In this document: positions 27,301-35,244 of the stretch, in pieces | Layout of the letters: each line of letters starts with the position of its first letter | Numbering within the stretch: position 1 is the stretch's first letter | NCBI RefSeq assembly: GCF_017565645.3 | Contig: NZ_CP086136.1 | Span: 7,671,501 to 7,735,500 of the forward strand | Length of the DNA stretch: 64,000 bases | Source of the DNA: Bradyrhizobium barranii subsp. barranii | GTDB lineage: Bacteria; Pseudomonadota; Alphaproteobacteria; Rhizobiales; Xanthobacteraceae | Reading direction: 5' to 3' | Program-made: the position numbers and the translations under genes | The notes under the pieces: model-generated | The model's input: the letters and a program-made list of their open reading frames with translations, nothing else | Told to the model about the DNA's origin: nothing | Databases searched by the model: none

Positions 27301-27718
27301 CCGATCCTCCCGGACTTGAAGTGGGGCACAGGTGCAGCGAGCGCCTCGACCTCTCGCGCCTCGATCTCGTCCATGGTCTCGACACGACCGCTGAACCGGC
27401 CGATCAGGGCCACCATCGCGAAACACACCGCGACCGCGCCGATCCCCGCAATGACGACGATCGGACCGCCTTTTGCCGCGGCGACCACATTCTGCTGCGC
27501 GGCCATGGCGACCACGATCGGAATGTAGAAGCTGCCCCAGAACTCGACGCCGGTCTTGAGCCCGTGGCTGAGTATGCCGTGCCGCACCAGCCAGAGCCGG
27601 GCCGCGATCAAGAACATCATGGCGATGCCCACGCCGCCGACATTGGCCTTCACACCGAGGGCGACGCCGAGCAGGTCCCCGTGCAGATCGCGAGCAGCGC
27701 TACGCCGGAAATGGTCAC
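27297..27718 (-). pseudogene. madL: madL, malonate transporter subunit, frameshifted near the N-terminus
   Basis: The 3' 128 codons encode a good MadL (GDLLGVALGVKANVGGVGIA, YIPIVVAMAA, QNVVAAAKGGP). The expected N-terminus is also present: GTG at 27718, with GGGGAGG in front, reads VTISGVALLAIC. It is in another frame and runs to a stop soon after. The junction near 27675-27683 lacks about 16 or 19 nt that should encode the end of the first helix (LAG...L before GDLLG). Either a real deletion inactivates the gene, or this is a sequencing error, or translation starts internally. The C-terminus has an extra ~30-residue hydrophilic tail. Confidence 0.7.
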
Positions 27719-27783
27719 GGGCGCCTCCCCTCGGCGAGCAAGGCACGATCCCCAGGACTTGGACTATCTGCATGCATTCGCAT
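27715..27783 (-). CDS. Possible 22-codon leader ORF upstream of madL
   Basis: ATG at 27783 behind a strong AGGAGGGAG, encoding MRMHADSPSPGDRALLAEGR then RP. Its stop overlaps the madL GTG start as GTGA. It may couple translation into madL or be the remnant of a larger gene. No homologue recognised. Confidence 0.35.
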   Translation of the reverse strand: MRMHADSPSPGDRALLAEGRRP

Positions 27784-27799
27784 CGTAAACTCCCTCCTG

Positions 27800-27868
27800 T
27801 GTATGCGAATATCCATCGCTTATGGTTTATGTATACACTAATTGACATTTGAAGGCAATACGCATACA
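27800..27868. promoter_or_regulatory. Nested palindromic operator region of the malonate locus
   Basis: A central palindrome TGTATACA (27830-27837) in the context TTATGTATACACTA is close to the TCTTGTATACACGA operator reported, as I recall, for MatR of Rhizobium. It is flanked almost symmetrically by TGTATGCG (27800-27807) and CGCATACA (27861-27868). The site lies between madL (left) and mdcA (right), so one GntR regulator can control both. Confidence 0.65.
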
Positions 27869-27910
27869 TTACGGCAATCGAAAGCCAACCCCGCATGCCA
27901 AGGAGCCGAA

Positions 27911-29557
27911 ATGAGCGATTGGGGTATGCAAAAGGCCGCCCTGGCGGAGCGCCTGACGGCCGGCGGCCAGCACGCCGAGGGCAAGATGGTGCCCATCGCG
28001 AACCTGCCTGCATTCCTGAGGGCCGTGATCCGGTCAGGGGACCGGGTGTGCCTGGAGGGCGATAATCAGAAGCAGGCCGACATCCTCGCCTCGGCGCTCG
28101 CGAACCTCGACCCCCAGGATGTCCATGACCTGCACATGGTGCAGTCGGGGGTGGTCCTGCCCTCCCACCTCGACCTCTTCGACAAGGGAATCGCGCGGCG
28201 CCTCGACTTCTCCTATTCGGGCCCGCAATCGGCCCGCATCGCGCGCATGCTGTTCGGCCGCAAGATCGAGCTCGGGGCCGTGCACACATACCTCGAGCTG
28301 TTCGCCCGGTATTTCATCGATCTCACGCCGAACGTCGCACTCATCGCGGCGGTGAGCGCCGACAAGGACGGCAATCTCTATACGGGGCCCAACACCGAAG
28401 ACACGCCGACGGTGGTCGAGGCGACGAGCTACAAGAACGGCCTCGTCGTGGCGCAGGTGACCGAAATCGTCGACAAGGTGCCGCGCGTCGATATTCCCGG
28501 CGACCTCGTGCATTTCGTGGTCGAGGCCGGGCGCCCCTTCTATGTCGAGCCGCTCTTCACCCGCGACCCGGCCGCGATCACCGAGACCCAGATCCTGACG
28601 GCAATGCTCGCGATCAAGGGCATCTACGCGCCCTACGGCGTGCGCCGGCTCAACCATGGCATCGGCTTCAACACCGCCGCGATCGAGCTGCTGCTGCCGA
28701 CTTATGGCGAGAGGCTCGGGCTCAAGGGCAAGATCTGCACCCATTTCGCGCTCAACCCACATCCCACGATCATTCCGGCGATCGAATCCGGCTGGGTCGA
28801 CCAGATCCACTGCTTCGGCTCGGAAGTCGGCATGGAGGATTACGTCGCGGCGCGTTCCGATGTCTTCTTCACGGGTCCCGACGGCTCGCTGCGATCGAAC
28901 CGCGCCTTCTGCCAGACAGCGGGCCTCTATGCCTGCGACATGTTCATCGGATCGACGCTTCAGATCGACCTCGAAGGCCACAGTTCGACGGTGACGACCA
29001 GCCGCATCGCCGGCTTCGGCGGTGCGCCTAACATGGGCTCCGACCCGCGCGGCCGGCGCCACCCGAGCGAACCCTGGCTCAAGGCCGGCGCCGAAGCCGA
29101 TCCCGACTCCAACGCGGCGCTGCGCCGCGGCCGCAAGCTGGTGGTGCAGATCGGCGAGACCTTCGGTGAGCGCAATGCGCCGCTGTTCGTCGAGCGGCTC
29201 GATGCGCTCGACCTGGCACGCGAGCTCAAGCTCGATCTCGCGCCGGTCATGGTCTACTCGGACGACGTCACCCACATCGTCACCGAGGAAGGCATCGCCA
29301 ACCTCTTGATGTGCCGTAGCAAGGACGAGCGCGAGCAGGCGATCCGCGGCGTTGCCGGCTACACCGACATCGGACGCGCGCGTGATGCGAAGCTGGTTGA
29401 ACAGCTCAGGCAGCGCGGCGTGATCCAGCGCCCCGAGGATCTCGGCATCGATCCGCTCGACGCCGACCGGCGCCTGCTGGCGGCCCGCTCGATCAAGGAC
29501 CTCATGCTGGCCTCCGGCGGTCTCTACCGCCCGCCCAGCCGCTTCCGCAATTGGTGA
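27911..29557 (+). CDS. mdcA: Malonate decarboxylase alpha subunit (ACP transferase)
   Basis: A 548-aa protein typical of MdcA, the acetyl-S-ACP:malonate ACP-SH transferase that exchanges malonate for the acetyl group on the carrier protein. Conserved stretches include GDNQKQADIL, HMVQSGVVLPSHLDLF and YSDDVTHIVTEEGIANLL. AAGGAGCC lies before the ATG at 27911; codons further upstream run through the operator and are rejected. First gene of a seven-gene biotin-independent malonate decarboxylase operon (mdcACDEGBH). Confidence 0.93.
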   Translation: MSDWGMQKAALAERLTAGGQHAEGKMVPIANLPAFLRAVIRSGDRVCLEGDNQKQADILASALANLDPQDVHDLHMVQSGVVLPSHLDLFDKGIARRLDFSYSGPQSARIARMLFGRKIELGAVHTYLELFARYFIDLTPNVALIAAVSADKDGNLYTGPNTEDTPTVVEATSYKNGLVVAQVTEIVDKVPRVDIPGDLVHFVVEAGRPFYVEPLFTRDPAAITETQILTAMLAIKGIYAPYGVRRLNHGIGFNTAAIELLLPTYGERLGLKGKICTHFALNPHPTIIPAIESGWVDQIHCFGSEVGMEDYVAARSDVFFTGPDGSLRSNRAFCQTAGLYACDMFIGSTLQIDLEGHSSTVTTSRIAGFGGAPNMGSDPRGRRHPSEPWLKAGAEADPDSNAALRRGRKLVVQIGETFGERNAPLFVERLDALDLARELKLDLAPVMVYSDDVTHIVTEEGIANLLMCRSKDEREQAIRGVAGYTDIGRARDAKLVEQLRQRGVIQRPEDLGIDPLDADRRLLAARSIKDLMLASGGLYRPPSRFRNW

Positions 29558-29567
29558 GGAGTTTTGC

Positions 29568-29885
29568 ATGGAAAAGCTCAGCTTCAGACTGACTGCCCCG
29601 AGATGCGCCGGCGGCACCCGCACCCAGGCGATCGTCGGCGTCGTCGCCTCCGGCAATCTCGAGGTCCTGCTGGAACGCGTCTCGCCGGAAGATGTCTGCA
29701 CCATCGACATCGCAACGGCCGCTCATGGCTTCGGCATGGTCTGGGACGCCGTGGTCCGCGACTTCGTCGCCCGCCGCTCTGCCGGGGGCTTACGCATTTC
29801 CATTAATGACGGCGGCGCCAGGCCCGACACAGTGGCGCTGCGCCTTGCGCAAGGCGTCCGCAAGATCGAGGAGCCGGAACGATGA
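29568..29885 (+). CDS. mdcC: Malonate decarboxylase acyl carrier protein (delta subunit)
   Basis: A 105-aa carrier protein. S28 in the VVASGNLEV segment is the expected attachment site for the 2'-(5''-phosphoribosyl)-3'-dephospho-CoA prosthetic group. It carries the malonyl and acetyl thioesters between MdcA and MdcDE. It starts 10 bp after mdcA and overlaps mdcD by 4 bp (ATGA). Confidence 0.92.
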   Translation: MEKLSFRLTAPRCAGGTRTQAIVGVVASGNLEVLLERVSPEDVCTIDIATAAHGFGMVWDAVVRDFVARRSAGGLRISINDGGARPDTVALRLAQGVRKIEEPER

Positions 29886-30796
29886 CATCGGCCACAGCCG
29901 ACAATACCGCGCTGAGCTGGTACGAGGCCAGCGCCCGCCAGCGCATCGACGCGCTCGTCGACGCCAGCAGCTTTGCCGAACTCATTGGCCCCGAGCTGCG
30001 CGAGATGAGCCCGCATCTGGCGATCTTCGACCTGCCGGAGCAGTTCGACGACGGCATCGTCGTCGGCCGCGGCCGGCTGGACGGCGCACCGGTGCTCGTC
30101 GCGGCGCAGGAGGGACGCTTCATGGGCGGTGCCTTCGGCGAGGTCCATGGCGCCAAGCTCACGGGCCTCTTGCGCGCCGCGCGTGCGCTTCATCAAGACG
30201 TACTGATCCTGTTCGACACCGGCGGCGTGCGGCTTCAGGAAGCCAATGCGGGCGAGCTCGCCATCGCCGAGATCATGCGCGCGATCATCGAGGCACGGCG
30301 CGCCGGCATCCACATCGTCGGCCTGATCGGCGGCCGTGCCGGCTGTTATGGCGGCGGCAGCCTGATCGCCGGCACCTGCTCGCGTTTGATCGTATCCGAA
30401 CAAGGCCGGCTCAGTGTCAGCGGCCCCGAGGTCATCGAAACCAACAAGGGCATCGAGGAATTCGACTCGCGCGATCGCGCGCTGGTGTGGCGCACCATGG
30501 GCGGCAAGCACCGCTACCTGATCGGCGGCGCTGATGCGTTCGTCGACGACGAGGCGCAGGCGTTTCGTCAGGCGGCGGTCGACGCGCTCAAAGCCAACAG
30601 ACGATGCGACGTGGCGGTGCTCGAAGCCGAGCAGACGCGCCTCGAGCGGCGATTGCAGCGTTTCGGCGAGGCCGAGGACGCCATCGAGATCTGGCAGACG
30701 CTTAGCATCGACCAGCCGACCCAGATCCCCGCACTTCCGACCGGCGCATTTCTTCGCGCGGCAAGCAACAGGGAGAACGCCGATGACGCTCGATGA
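29882..30796 (+). CDS. mdcD: Malonate decarboxylase beta subunit
   Basis: A 304-aa crotonase/carboxyltransferase-fold subunit of malonyl-S-ACP decarboxylase, with LFDTGGVRLQEANAGEL and GGRAGCYGGGSLIAGTCSRL segments typical of MdcD. With MdcE it decarboxylates malonyl-S-ACP to acetyl-S-ACP and CO2. It overlaps mdcE by 14 bp. Confidence 0.93.
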   Translation: MTSATADNTALSWYEASARQRIDALVDASSFAELIGPELREMSPHLAIFDLPEQFDDGIVVGRGRLDGAPVLVAAQEGRFMGGAFGEVHGAKLTGLLRAARALHQDVLILFDTGGVRLQEANAGELAIAEIMRAIIEARRAGIHIVGLIGGRAGCYGGGSLIAGTCSRLIVSEQGRLSVSGPEVIETNKGIEEFDSRDRALVWRTMGGKHRYLIGGADAFVDDEAQAFRQAAVDALKANRRCDVAVLEAEQTRLERRLQRFGEAEDAIEIWQTLSIDQPTQIPALPTGAFLRAASNRENADDAR

Positions 30797-31523
30797 AATC
30801 CTGGTCAGTCTCTTTCCGAACGGCAGCAAGATCGCAACCACCGGCGCGATGATCGCGGGACAGGCGATGCTCCCCAATGGCGGTCCAATCCACGTGCTCG
30901 GCATCACGCAGGGTCAACCGCTCGGCATCGACGAGGCGATCGTGCTCGCAGGGCGCGTGATCGAGATCGTCAAATCCGGCGATCGCGCGCCGATCCTGGT
31001 CCTGGTGGATTCCGCCAGCCAGCGCATGAGCAAGCGCGACGAGTTGCTCGGCCTCAGCGAGTATCTGTCGCATCTCGCCAAGACCCTGCTGCTGGCGGAA
31101 GCCGAGGGACACCGCACCGTCGGCCTGCTCTATGGCGGCAGCGCGGCCGGTGCGTTCATCGCCACCGCGCTCGCCACCGGCACGCTGGTGGCGCTGCCCG
31201 GTGCGCATCCCGCGGTCATGGATCTGCCGTCGATGGCGCGGGTCACCAAGCTGCCGATCGATGTGCTGAAGGCCAAGGCGGAAGCGACGCCGGTGTTCGC
31301 GCCCGGCCTCGACAACATGGTGCAGACCGGCGGCATTCACGCCGTCTGGGATGAAAATACGCCTTTGGCGCCGCAGCTTGCCGCCGTGCTGCAACGACCG
31401 CAGGGACAGGACGATCGCGCGCGACTCGGCGCCGAGCGTGGCGGCCGGCGGAAGGCGGCCGAGATCGCCGATCGGGTTGTCACGCTCGCGGCAGCCGCGC
31501 ATCAGGGGGCGCAACATGGCTGA
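30783..31523 (+). CDS. mdcE: Malonate decarboxylase gamma subunit
   Basis: A 246-aa carboxyltransferase-fold subunit that pairs with MdcD (motifs LVDSASQRMSKRDELLG and LYGGSAAGAFIATALATG). The ATG at 30783 lies inside the end of mdcD; longer in-frame reading upstream is a shadow of mdcD. The final ~30 residues are basic and variable. Overlaps mdcG by 8 bp. Confidence 0.92.
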   Translation: MTLDEILVSLFPNGSKIATTGAMIAGQAMLPNGGPIHVLGITQGQPLGIDEAIVLAGRVIEIVKSGDRAPILVLVDSASQRMSKRDELLGLSEYLSHLAKTLLLAEAEGHRTVGLLYGGSAAGAFIATALATGTLVALPGAHPAVMDLPSMARVTKLPIDVLKAKAEATPVFAPGLDNMVQTGGIHAVWDENTPLAPQLAAVLQRPQGQDDRARLGAERGGRRKAAEIADRVVTLAAAAHQGAQHG

Positions 31524-32163
31524 AGCCCTCCAGCGCCATACGATGGTGACGGCCTCGGCCACCGGGTGGGCCGCCGCGATGAGCCGAAATCCCGCGCTCG
31601 CCGGCGAGCCGATTATCGAGGGCTGGGCGCGCACCGGCCGCCCGCTCGTGGTTCGTAGGCCGGCCTGCAACGACCCCGCAGGCATGATTCCGCTCGGCCT
31701 GCCGCTGCCGCCGAGCCACGGCAAGCGGCGTATCGCGGTCGCGCTCGCCCCCGGCGAACTCATCGCGCATGCTCCGCCGCCATTGCTGGCGGATACGGCA
31801 GCAGCCGCGCCGGCGTCGTGGCGCCAGACCATCGACCTGCTCGTCCGCCTTCTGCCGGAGACGCGCACATTCGGCAGTCTGGCCTGGCAGCATCTCACCG
31901 GCCTGCCCTATCTGTCCGATGGATCGGACCTCGACCTGCTCTGGCCGCTGTCGTCGGCGAGGCACGCGAACACCCTGCCGTCCGACATCGCGCGGATCGC
32001 AGAGACGGCACCGATGCGGCTCGACGGCGAGATCGTCTATCACGCCGGCGGTGTGCAATGGCGCGAGCAGACCGGCGCTGACGAGGACGAAGTCCTCGTC
32101 AAGGGCGCGGCCGGCGTTCATGTCACCATGCGTGCGGCGTTTCTTGCGGGTGGCGCGTCATGA
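31516..32163 (+). CDS. mdcG: Malonate decarboxylase holo-ACP synthase (phosphoribosyl-dephospho-CoA transferase)
   Basis: A 215-aa nucleotidyltransferase-like enzyme; D-G-S-D-L-D at residues 135-140 is the GSxxDxD-type catalytic motif. It transfers the prosthetic group made by MdcB to S28 of MdcC. The ATG at 31516 has AGGGGG upstream and overlaps mdcE by 8 bp; the gene overlaps mdcB by 4 bp. Confidence 0.9.
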   Translation: MAEALQRHTMVTASATGWAAAMSRNPALAGEPIIEGWARTGRPLVVRRPACNDPAGMIPLGLPLPPSHGKRRIAVALAPGELIAHAPPPLLADTAAAAPASWRQTIDLLVRLLPETRTFGSLAWQHLTGLPYLSDGSDLDLLWPLSSARHANTLPSDIARIAETAPMRLDGEIVYHAGGVQWREQTGADEDEVLVKGAAGVHVTMRAAFLAGGAS

Positions 32164-33023
32164 ATGTCGCGCTGAGATGGCAAGCGCCGCCGCAACGCGT
32201 GCTCCGCGCGGAGCAGCTCGGTCATCTCGCATCGCTGTGCCTGAAGCTCGAAGTCGATACCTATCCGAAGCCGGGGCTCGTCAGCCACGTCGACAACGGC
32301 GCGCATCGCGATATGGACGCCGGGCTCCTGTGCCGAAGTGCCGACACGCTGGCTCCGTTCTTCCACGACCTCGCAGCCGCGGGCGCCGAGGGCGCCGGCA
32401 TGGACCGGTTGCGCGCGATCGGGGTTGCGGCGGAGCGCGCGATGTTGGCGGCGACCTCAGGTGTGAACACGCATCGCGGCGCGATCTTCGGACTGGGTCT
32501 GCTCTGCGCCGCGGCCGGGTATCGCGGCGCTCTCGGCATTCGCAAGCCGCTCGGCGAATTGGTGTCGCAACGTTGGGGCGACGCCATCTACGCAGGCCCG
32601 ATATCCATGCGTAGCCACGGCGCCGTGGCGTCACGTCGCTACGGCGCCGGCGGCGCCAGGGCGGAAGCGGCTTGTGGCTTCCCCTCCGTCTATGACATCG
32701 CCCTTCCCGCGCTGCATGCGGCGCGGACGCTCGCGCCTCGGGATGAGGAGGCGGTCCGGGTTCAGACCTGCATGGCGCTGATCGCAGATGTTGCCGACAC
32801 CAATCTGTTGCACAGGGGCGGAGTTGACGGATTGCGCTTCGCGCAGGCTAGCGCATCCGCATTCCTTGCCGCAGGCGGAATCGGTTGCCCAGGCTGGCGC
32901 AAGCACGCCGACGGCATTCACCAGGCGTTCGTCGCGCGCAATCTCAGTCCGGGCGGATCGGCAGATCTGCTCGCCATGGCTCTGTTTGTGGACGCTCTCT
33001 TCGTCGATCGGCTGGCCCCCTGA
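32160..33023 (+). CDS. mdcB: Triphosphoribosyl-dephospho-CoA synthase
   Basis: A 287-aa CitG/MdcB-family enzyme that makes the prosthetic group precursor from dephospho-CoA and ATP. Family motifs: EVDTYPKPGLVSHVDNGAHR near residue 30-50, TSGVNTHRGAIFGLGLL near 98-114 and DTNLLHRGG near 215. Overlaps mdcG upstream and mdcH downstream (TGATG, 1-bp overlap). Confidence 0.92.
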   Translation: MNVALRWQAPPQRVLRAEQLGHLASLCLKLEVDTYPKPGLVSHVDNGAHRDMDAGLLCRSADTLAPFFHDLAAAGAEGAGMDRLRAIGVAAERAMLAATSGVNTHRGAIFGLGLLCAAAGYRGALGIRKPLGELVSQRWGDAIYAGPISMRSHGAVASRRYGAGGARAEAACGFPSVYDIALPALHAARTLAPRDEEAVRVQTCMALIADVADTNLLHRGGVDGLRFAQASASAFLAAGGIGCPGWRKHADGIHQAFVARNLSPGGSADLLAMALFVDALFVDRLAP

Positions 33024-33943
33024 TGCTTGCACTGCTCTGCGGCGGACAAGGCACCCTGTCGGACAATATCTTCGATCTCGTCGCCGATCGGCCTGCTGCG
33101 GAATCGGTCTTCGCCGCTGCGACCGCTTGTCTCGGCGAAGATCCGCGGAAGTTCATAAGGACGCGCCGCGCGGACGAGCTGTCCGCCAACCATGCCAGCC
33201 AGATCCTGACCGTCACATCGGCGCTCGCGATCCACGCCTGTATCGCGGACTTGCTGACTGAGGGAACCGCTGTCACGGGCTACAGCGTCGGCGAGATGGC
33301 GGCCTGGAGCGTTGCGGGAATATGGACCGCCGCCGAAGCGTTGCGACTGACCGATATCCGCGCCCGATTGATGGACGGCGTGGCGGGGCCGGACGGGCGG
33401 CTCGGCTATGTCCGCGGGCTCGAACGAGCCACGCTCGAACACCTGCTCGAGACGCACCGCTGCGAGATCGCAATCAGGAATCCCGGCCTTCTTGTCGTGG
33501 TTGGAGGCGCGGAGTGCGATGTCATCGCCCTCTGTCAGGAGGCGACGACACAGGGCGCCGCCCGCGCCGGTCTTCTCGCCGTCAAAATCGCCTCGCATAC
33601 GACGCGTCTCGAACCGGCCTGCACGCCCTTGCAGCAAGCGCTTGCGACCAGCAGACGCGCTCCTGTCGCAGACCAACGAACCCTCCTCGCAGGGGATGGC
33701 GGCGAGCGCATCTTCTCCGTGACCGATGCGACAGCAAAGCTCGCATGCCAGATCGCGCGCCCGATCGACTGGGCGGCGACGCTGGAGGCTCTCGTAGAGC
33801 TCGGGGTCGATCAAGTCCTGGACCTCGGTCCAGGACACGCGCTTGCCGAGATGACGCAAGGCTTCCATCCATCGATCCGCTGCTACGCCGCCGACGGATT
33901 TCGCACGATCGATGGTCTGCGAAACTGGGTTGTTTCCGAATAG
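33023..33943 (+). CDS. mdcH: Malonyl-CoA:ACP transacylase of the malonate decarboxylase system
   Basis: A 306-aa FabD-like acyltransferase: GGQG at residues 7-10, nucleophile S88 in GYSVGE (usual GHSxGE, His replaced by Tyr), and the general base H192 in ASHT. It loads a malonyl group onto MdcC to start the catalytic cycle. Last gene of the operon. Its final 61 bp overlap, antisense, the end of the convergent hypothetical gene at 33883. Confidence 0.9.
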   Translation: MLALLCGGQGTLSDNIFDLVADRPAAESVFAAATACLGEDPRKFIRTRRADELSANHASQILTVTSALAIHACIADLLTEGTAVTGYSVGEMAAWSVAGIWTAAEALRLTDIRARLMDGVAGPDGRLGYVRGLERATLEHLLETHRCEIAIRNPGLLVVVGGAECDVIALCQEATTQGAARAGLLAVKIASHTTRLEPACTPLQQALATSRRAPVADQRTLLAGDGGERIFSVTDATAKLACQIARPIDWAATLEALVELGVDQVLDLGPGHALAEMTQGFHPSIRCYAADGFRTIDGLRNWVVSE

Positions 33944-34896
33944 GCAGCGCGCCCGGCGGCTCGCGATTGAGCGAACGCATGAAATTTCTCGAGCGAACTC
34001 GCCCTCGACAAGAGAAGCCTCCAGATACTCACCGCGATCGGTGCTGAAAGCTGTGGTGTTGAGCGACGCCAGGCATTGCCCCATAAGCCCTGTTGGACCC
34101 AAACCAGGGAGCCGCGCCGCCAGGGAGCTCGAGGCCCATTCTGCCTGCTGGCGTCAACTCGCCGCTGGCAAGCGAATAATAGCTGGGGCAGCAGCGCGGC
34201 CCACCGAATGGTTAGACTCGCGCTTAAGACGGAGACAAGCCCCAAAGCCATCAGCAGCATGCCAAGCCAGGTCCAAACCCGTCCGTCATCGCCCGCCTCT
34301 GCGGCGGAAAAGGCGAGCGGTGCCGCCGAGGCGGCAACCACGTCACTGGCGGCTGGTGCCGCCGCAAGGAGTGCCTCCACGTCGACCTGGCGCGGCGTGA
34401 TCTCGTCGGCCGTGAGCCGGTCGCGTTTGGAAAAGGGGGCCGGCGACGCGCGGGTTGCGATCCCGGTGGCGAGGACGGGACTGGCATCAACCACGGACGG
34501 GCTCGGCCGGGACGTATCCGCAGGTGCGGAGCGCGGCAGCTCCGCGCGCGCATCCACCACCGTCTTCCGCTTGCGCGCCGCGGTCTGGTTCTCTTCGGCC
34601 GCGGCGACACGATGTTTGGTGGCGCGTTGCTGAACCAGCTTCTTCGCCCTCTCAGTTCCTTCGGCGATCTGGAACCAGCATCTGCGCTGGCCTTCCACCC
34701 GATAGACCCAGTGCTGGCCATCGGCGGTCGACTTGCCGGGCCGCGTCAAGCACTCTGCTTCCGCGGAAGCGGGCGCAGGGGCTGTGGCGGGACCGGCATT
34801 GAAGAGTTCGGAAAGAGGCGTCGAAAACGCGGATGATGTCGAGAGACCTGCAATAAGCGTAAAAGCGGCGCAATAAACTCGCAAATGACCGGACAT
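33883..34896 (-). CDS. Hypothetical exported protein with C-terminal membrane segment
   Basis: A 337-aa protein not recognised as a family. Residues 1-25 look like a signal peptide (LRVYCAAFTLIAGLSTSSAF). A short Cys-containing segment follows (QHWVYRVEGQRRCWFQIAEG), then an Ala/Pro-rich low-complexity linker, a hydrophobic helix around residues 208-228 (WTWLGMLLMALGLVSVLSAS) and a basic tail. The WVYR...RRCWF segment recurs, in my recollection, in rhizobial proteins of unknown role. It is divergent from the Gly-rich repeat gene at 35245 and convergent with mdcH, overlapping it by 61 bp. Confidence 0.6.
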   Translation of the reverse strand: MSGHLRVYCAAFTLIAGLSTSSAFSTPLSELFNAGPATAPAPASAEAECLTRPGKSTADGQHWVYRVEGQRRCWFQIAEGTERAKKLVQQRATKHRVAAAEENQTAARKRKTVVDARAELPRSAPADTSRPSPSVVDASPVLATGIATRASPAPFSKRDRLTADEITPRQVDVEALLAAAPAASDVVAASAAPLAFSAAEAGDDGRVWTWLGMLLMALGLVSVLSASLTIRWAALLPQLLFACQRRVDASRQNGPRAPWRRGSLVWVQQGLWGNAWRRSTPQLSAPIAVSIWRLLLSRASSLEKFHAFAQSRAAGRAAYSETTQFRRPSIVRNPSAA

Positions 34897-35244
34897 GGAA
34901 AACCCCGGTGTTGCGCCCCTGCCCGGACGGGAGCGTTGGCCGTGACCTAGGTCGCAATGCGACTTAAATCCGGCAACGCCGTGGATTCATTTTGGCCGCA
35001 GGCGATCTGGCCGTCAGCTCGATTGTCCATTTTCGCCATCCCCTCAAGGTCGCACTTTCAAGCATCGGCCCACGCAAAGTTGCAAAGGCTGTTTACCCGA
35101 ACGGATGTAGCCGATGTTACGGGTGCCAGACGAAGCGCTATATCCGAACTGACGACTGGGCATGCGACCTTCCCGGGATGACAGTCTGTCCGGAGTGCAG
35201 AACCCGTCCGATCGCGCGGAGCGATTGCGATGAGGGAGGCTACG
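34897..35244. other. Gene-free divergent region before the secretion locus
   Basis: 348 bp between the hypothetical membrane protein and the Gly-rich repeat gene. A plus-strand frame through it contains two CxxC pairs but runs into the repeat gene in another frame and has no ribosome-binding site, so it is not called. No box or palindrome stands out. Confidence 0.5.

Noticed and set aside
28034..29710. 558-aa minus-strand ORF opposite mdcA/mdcC
   Set aside because: Antisense shadow of the malonate decarboxylase genes, no motif of its own.
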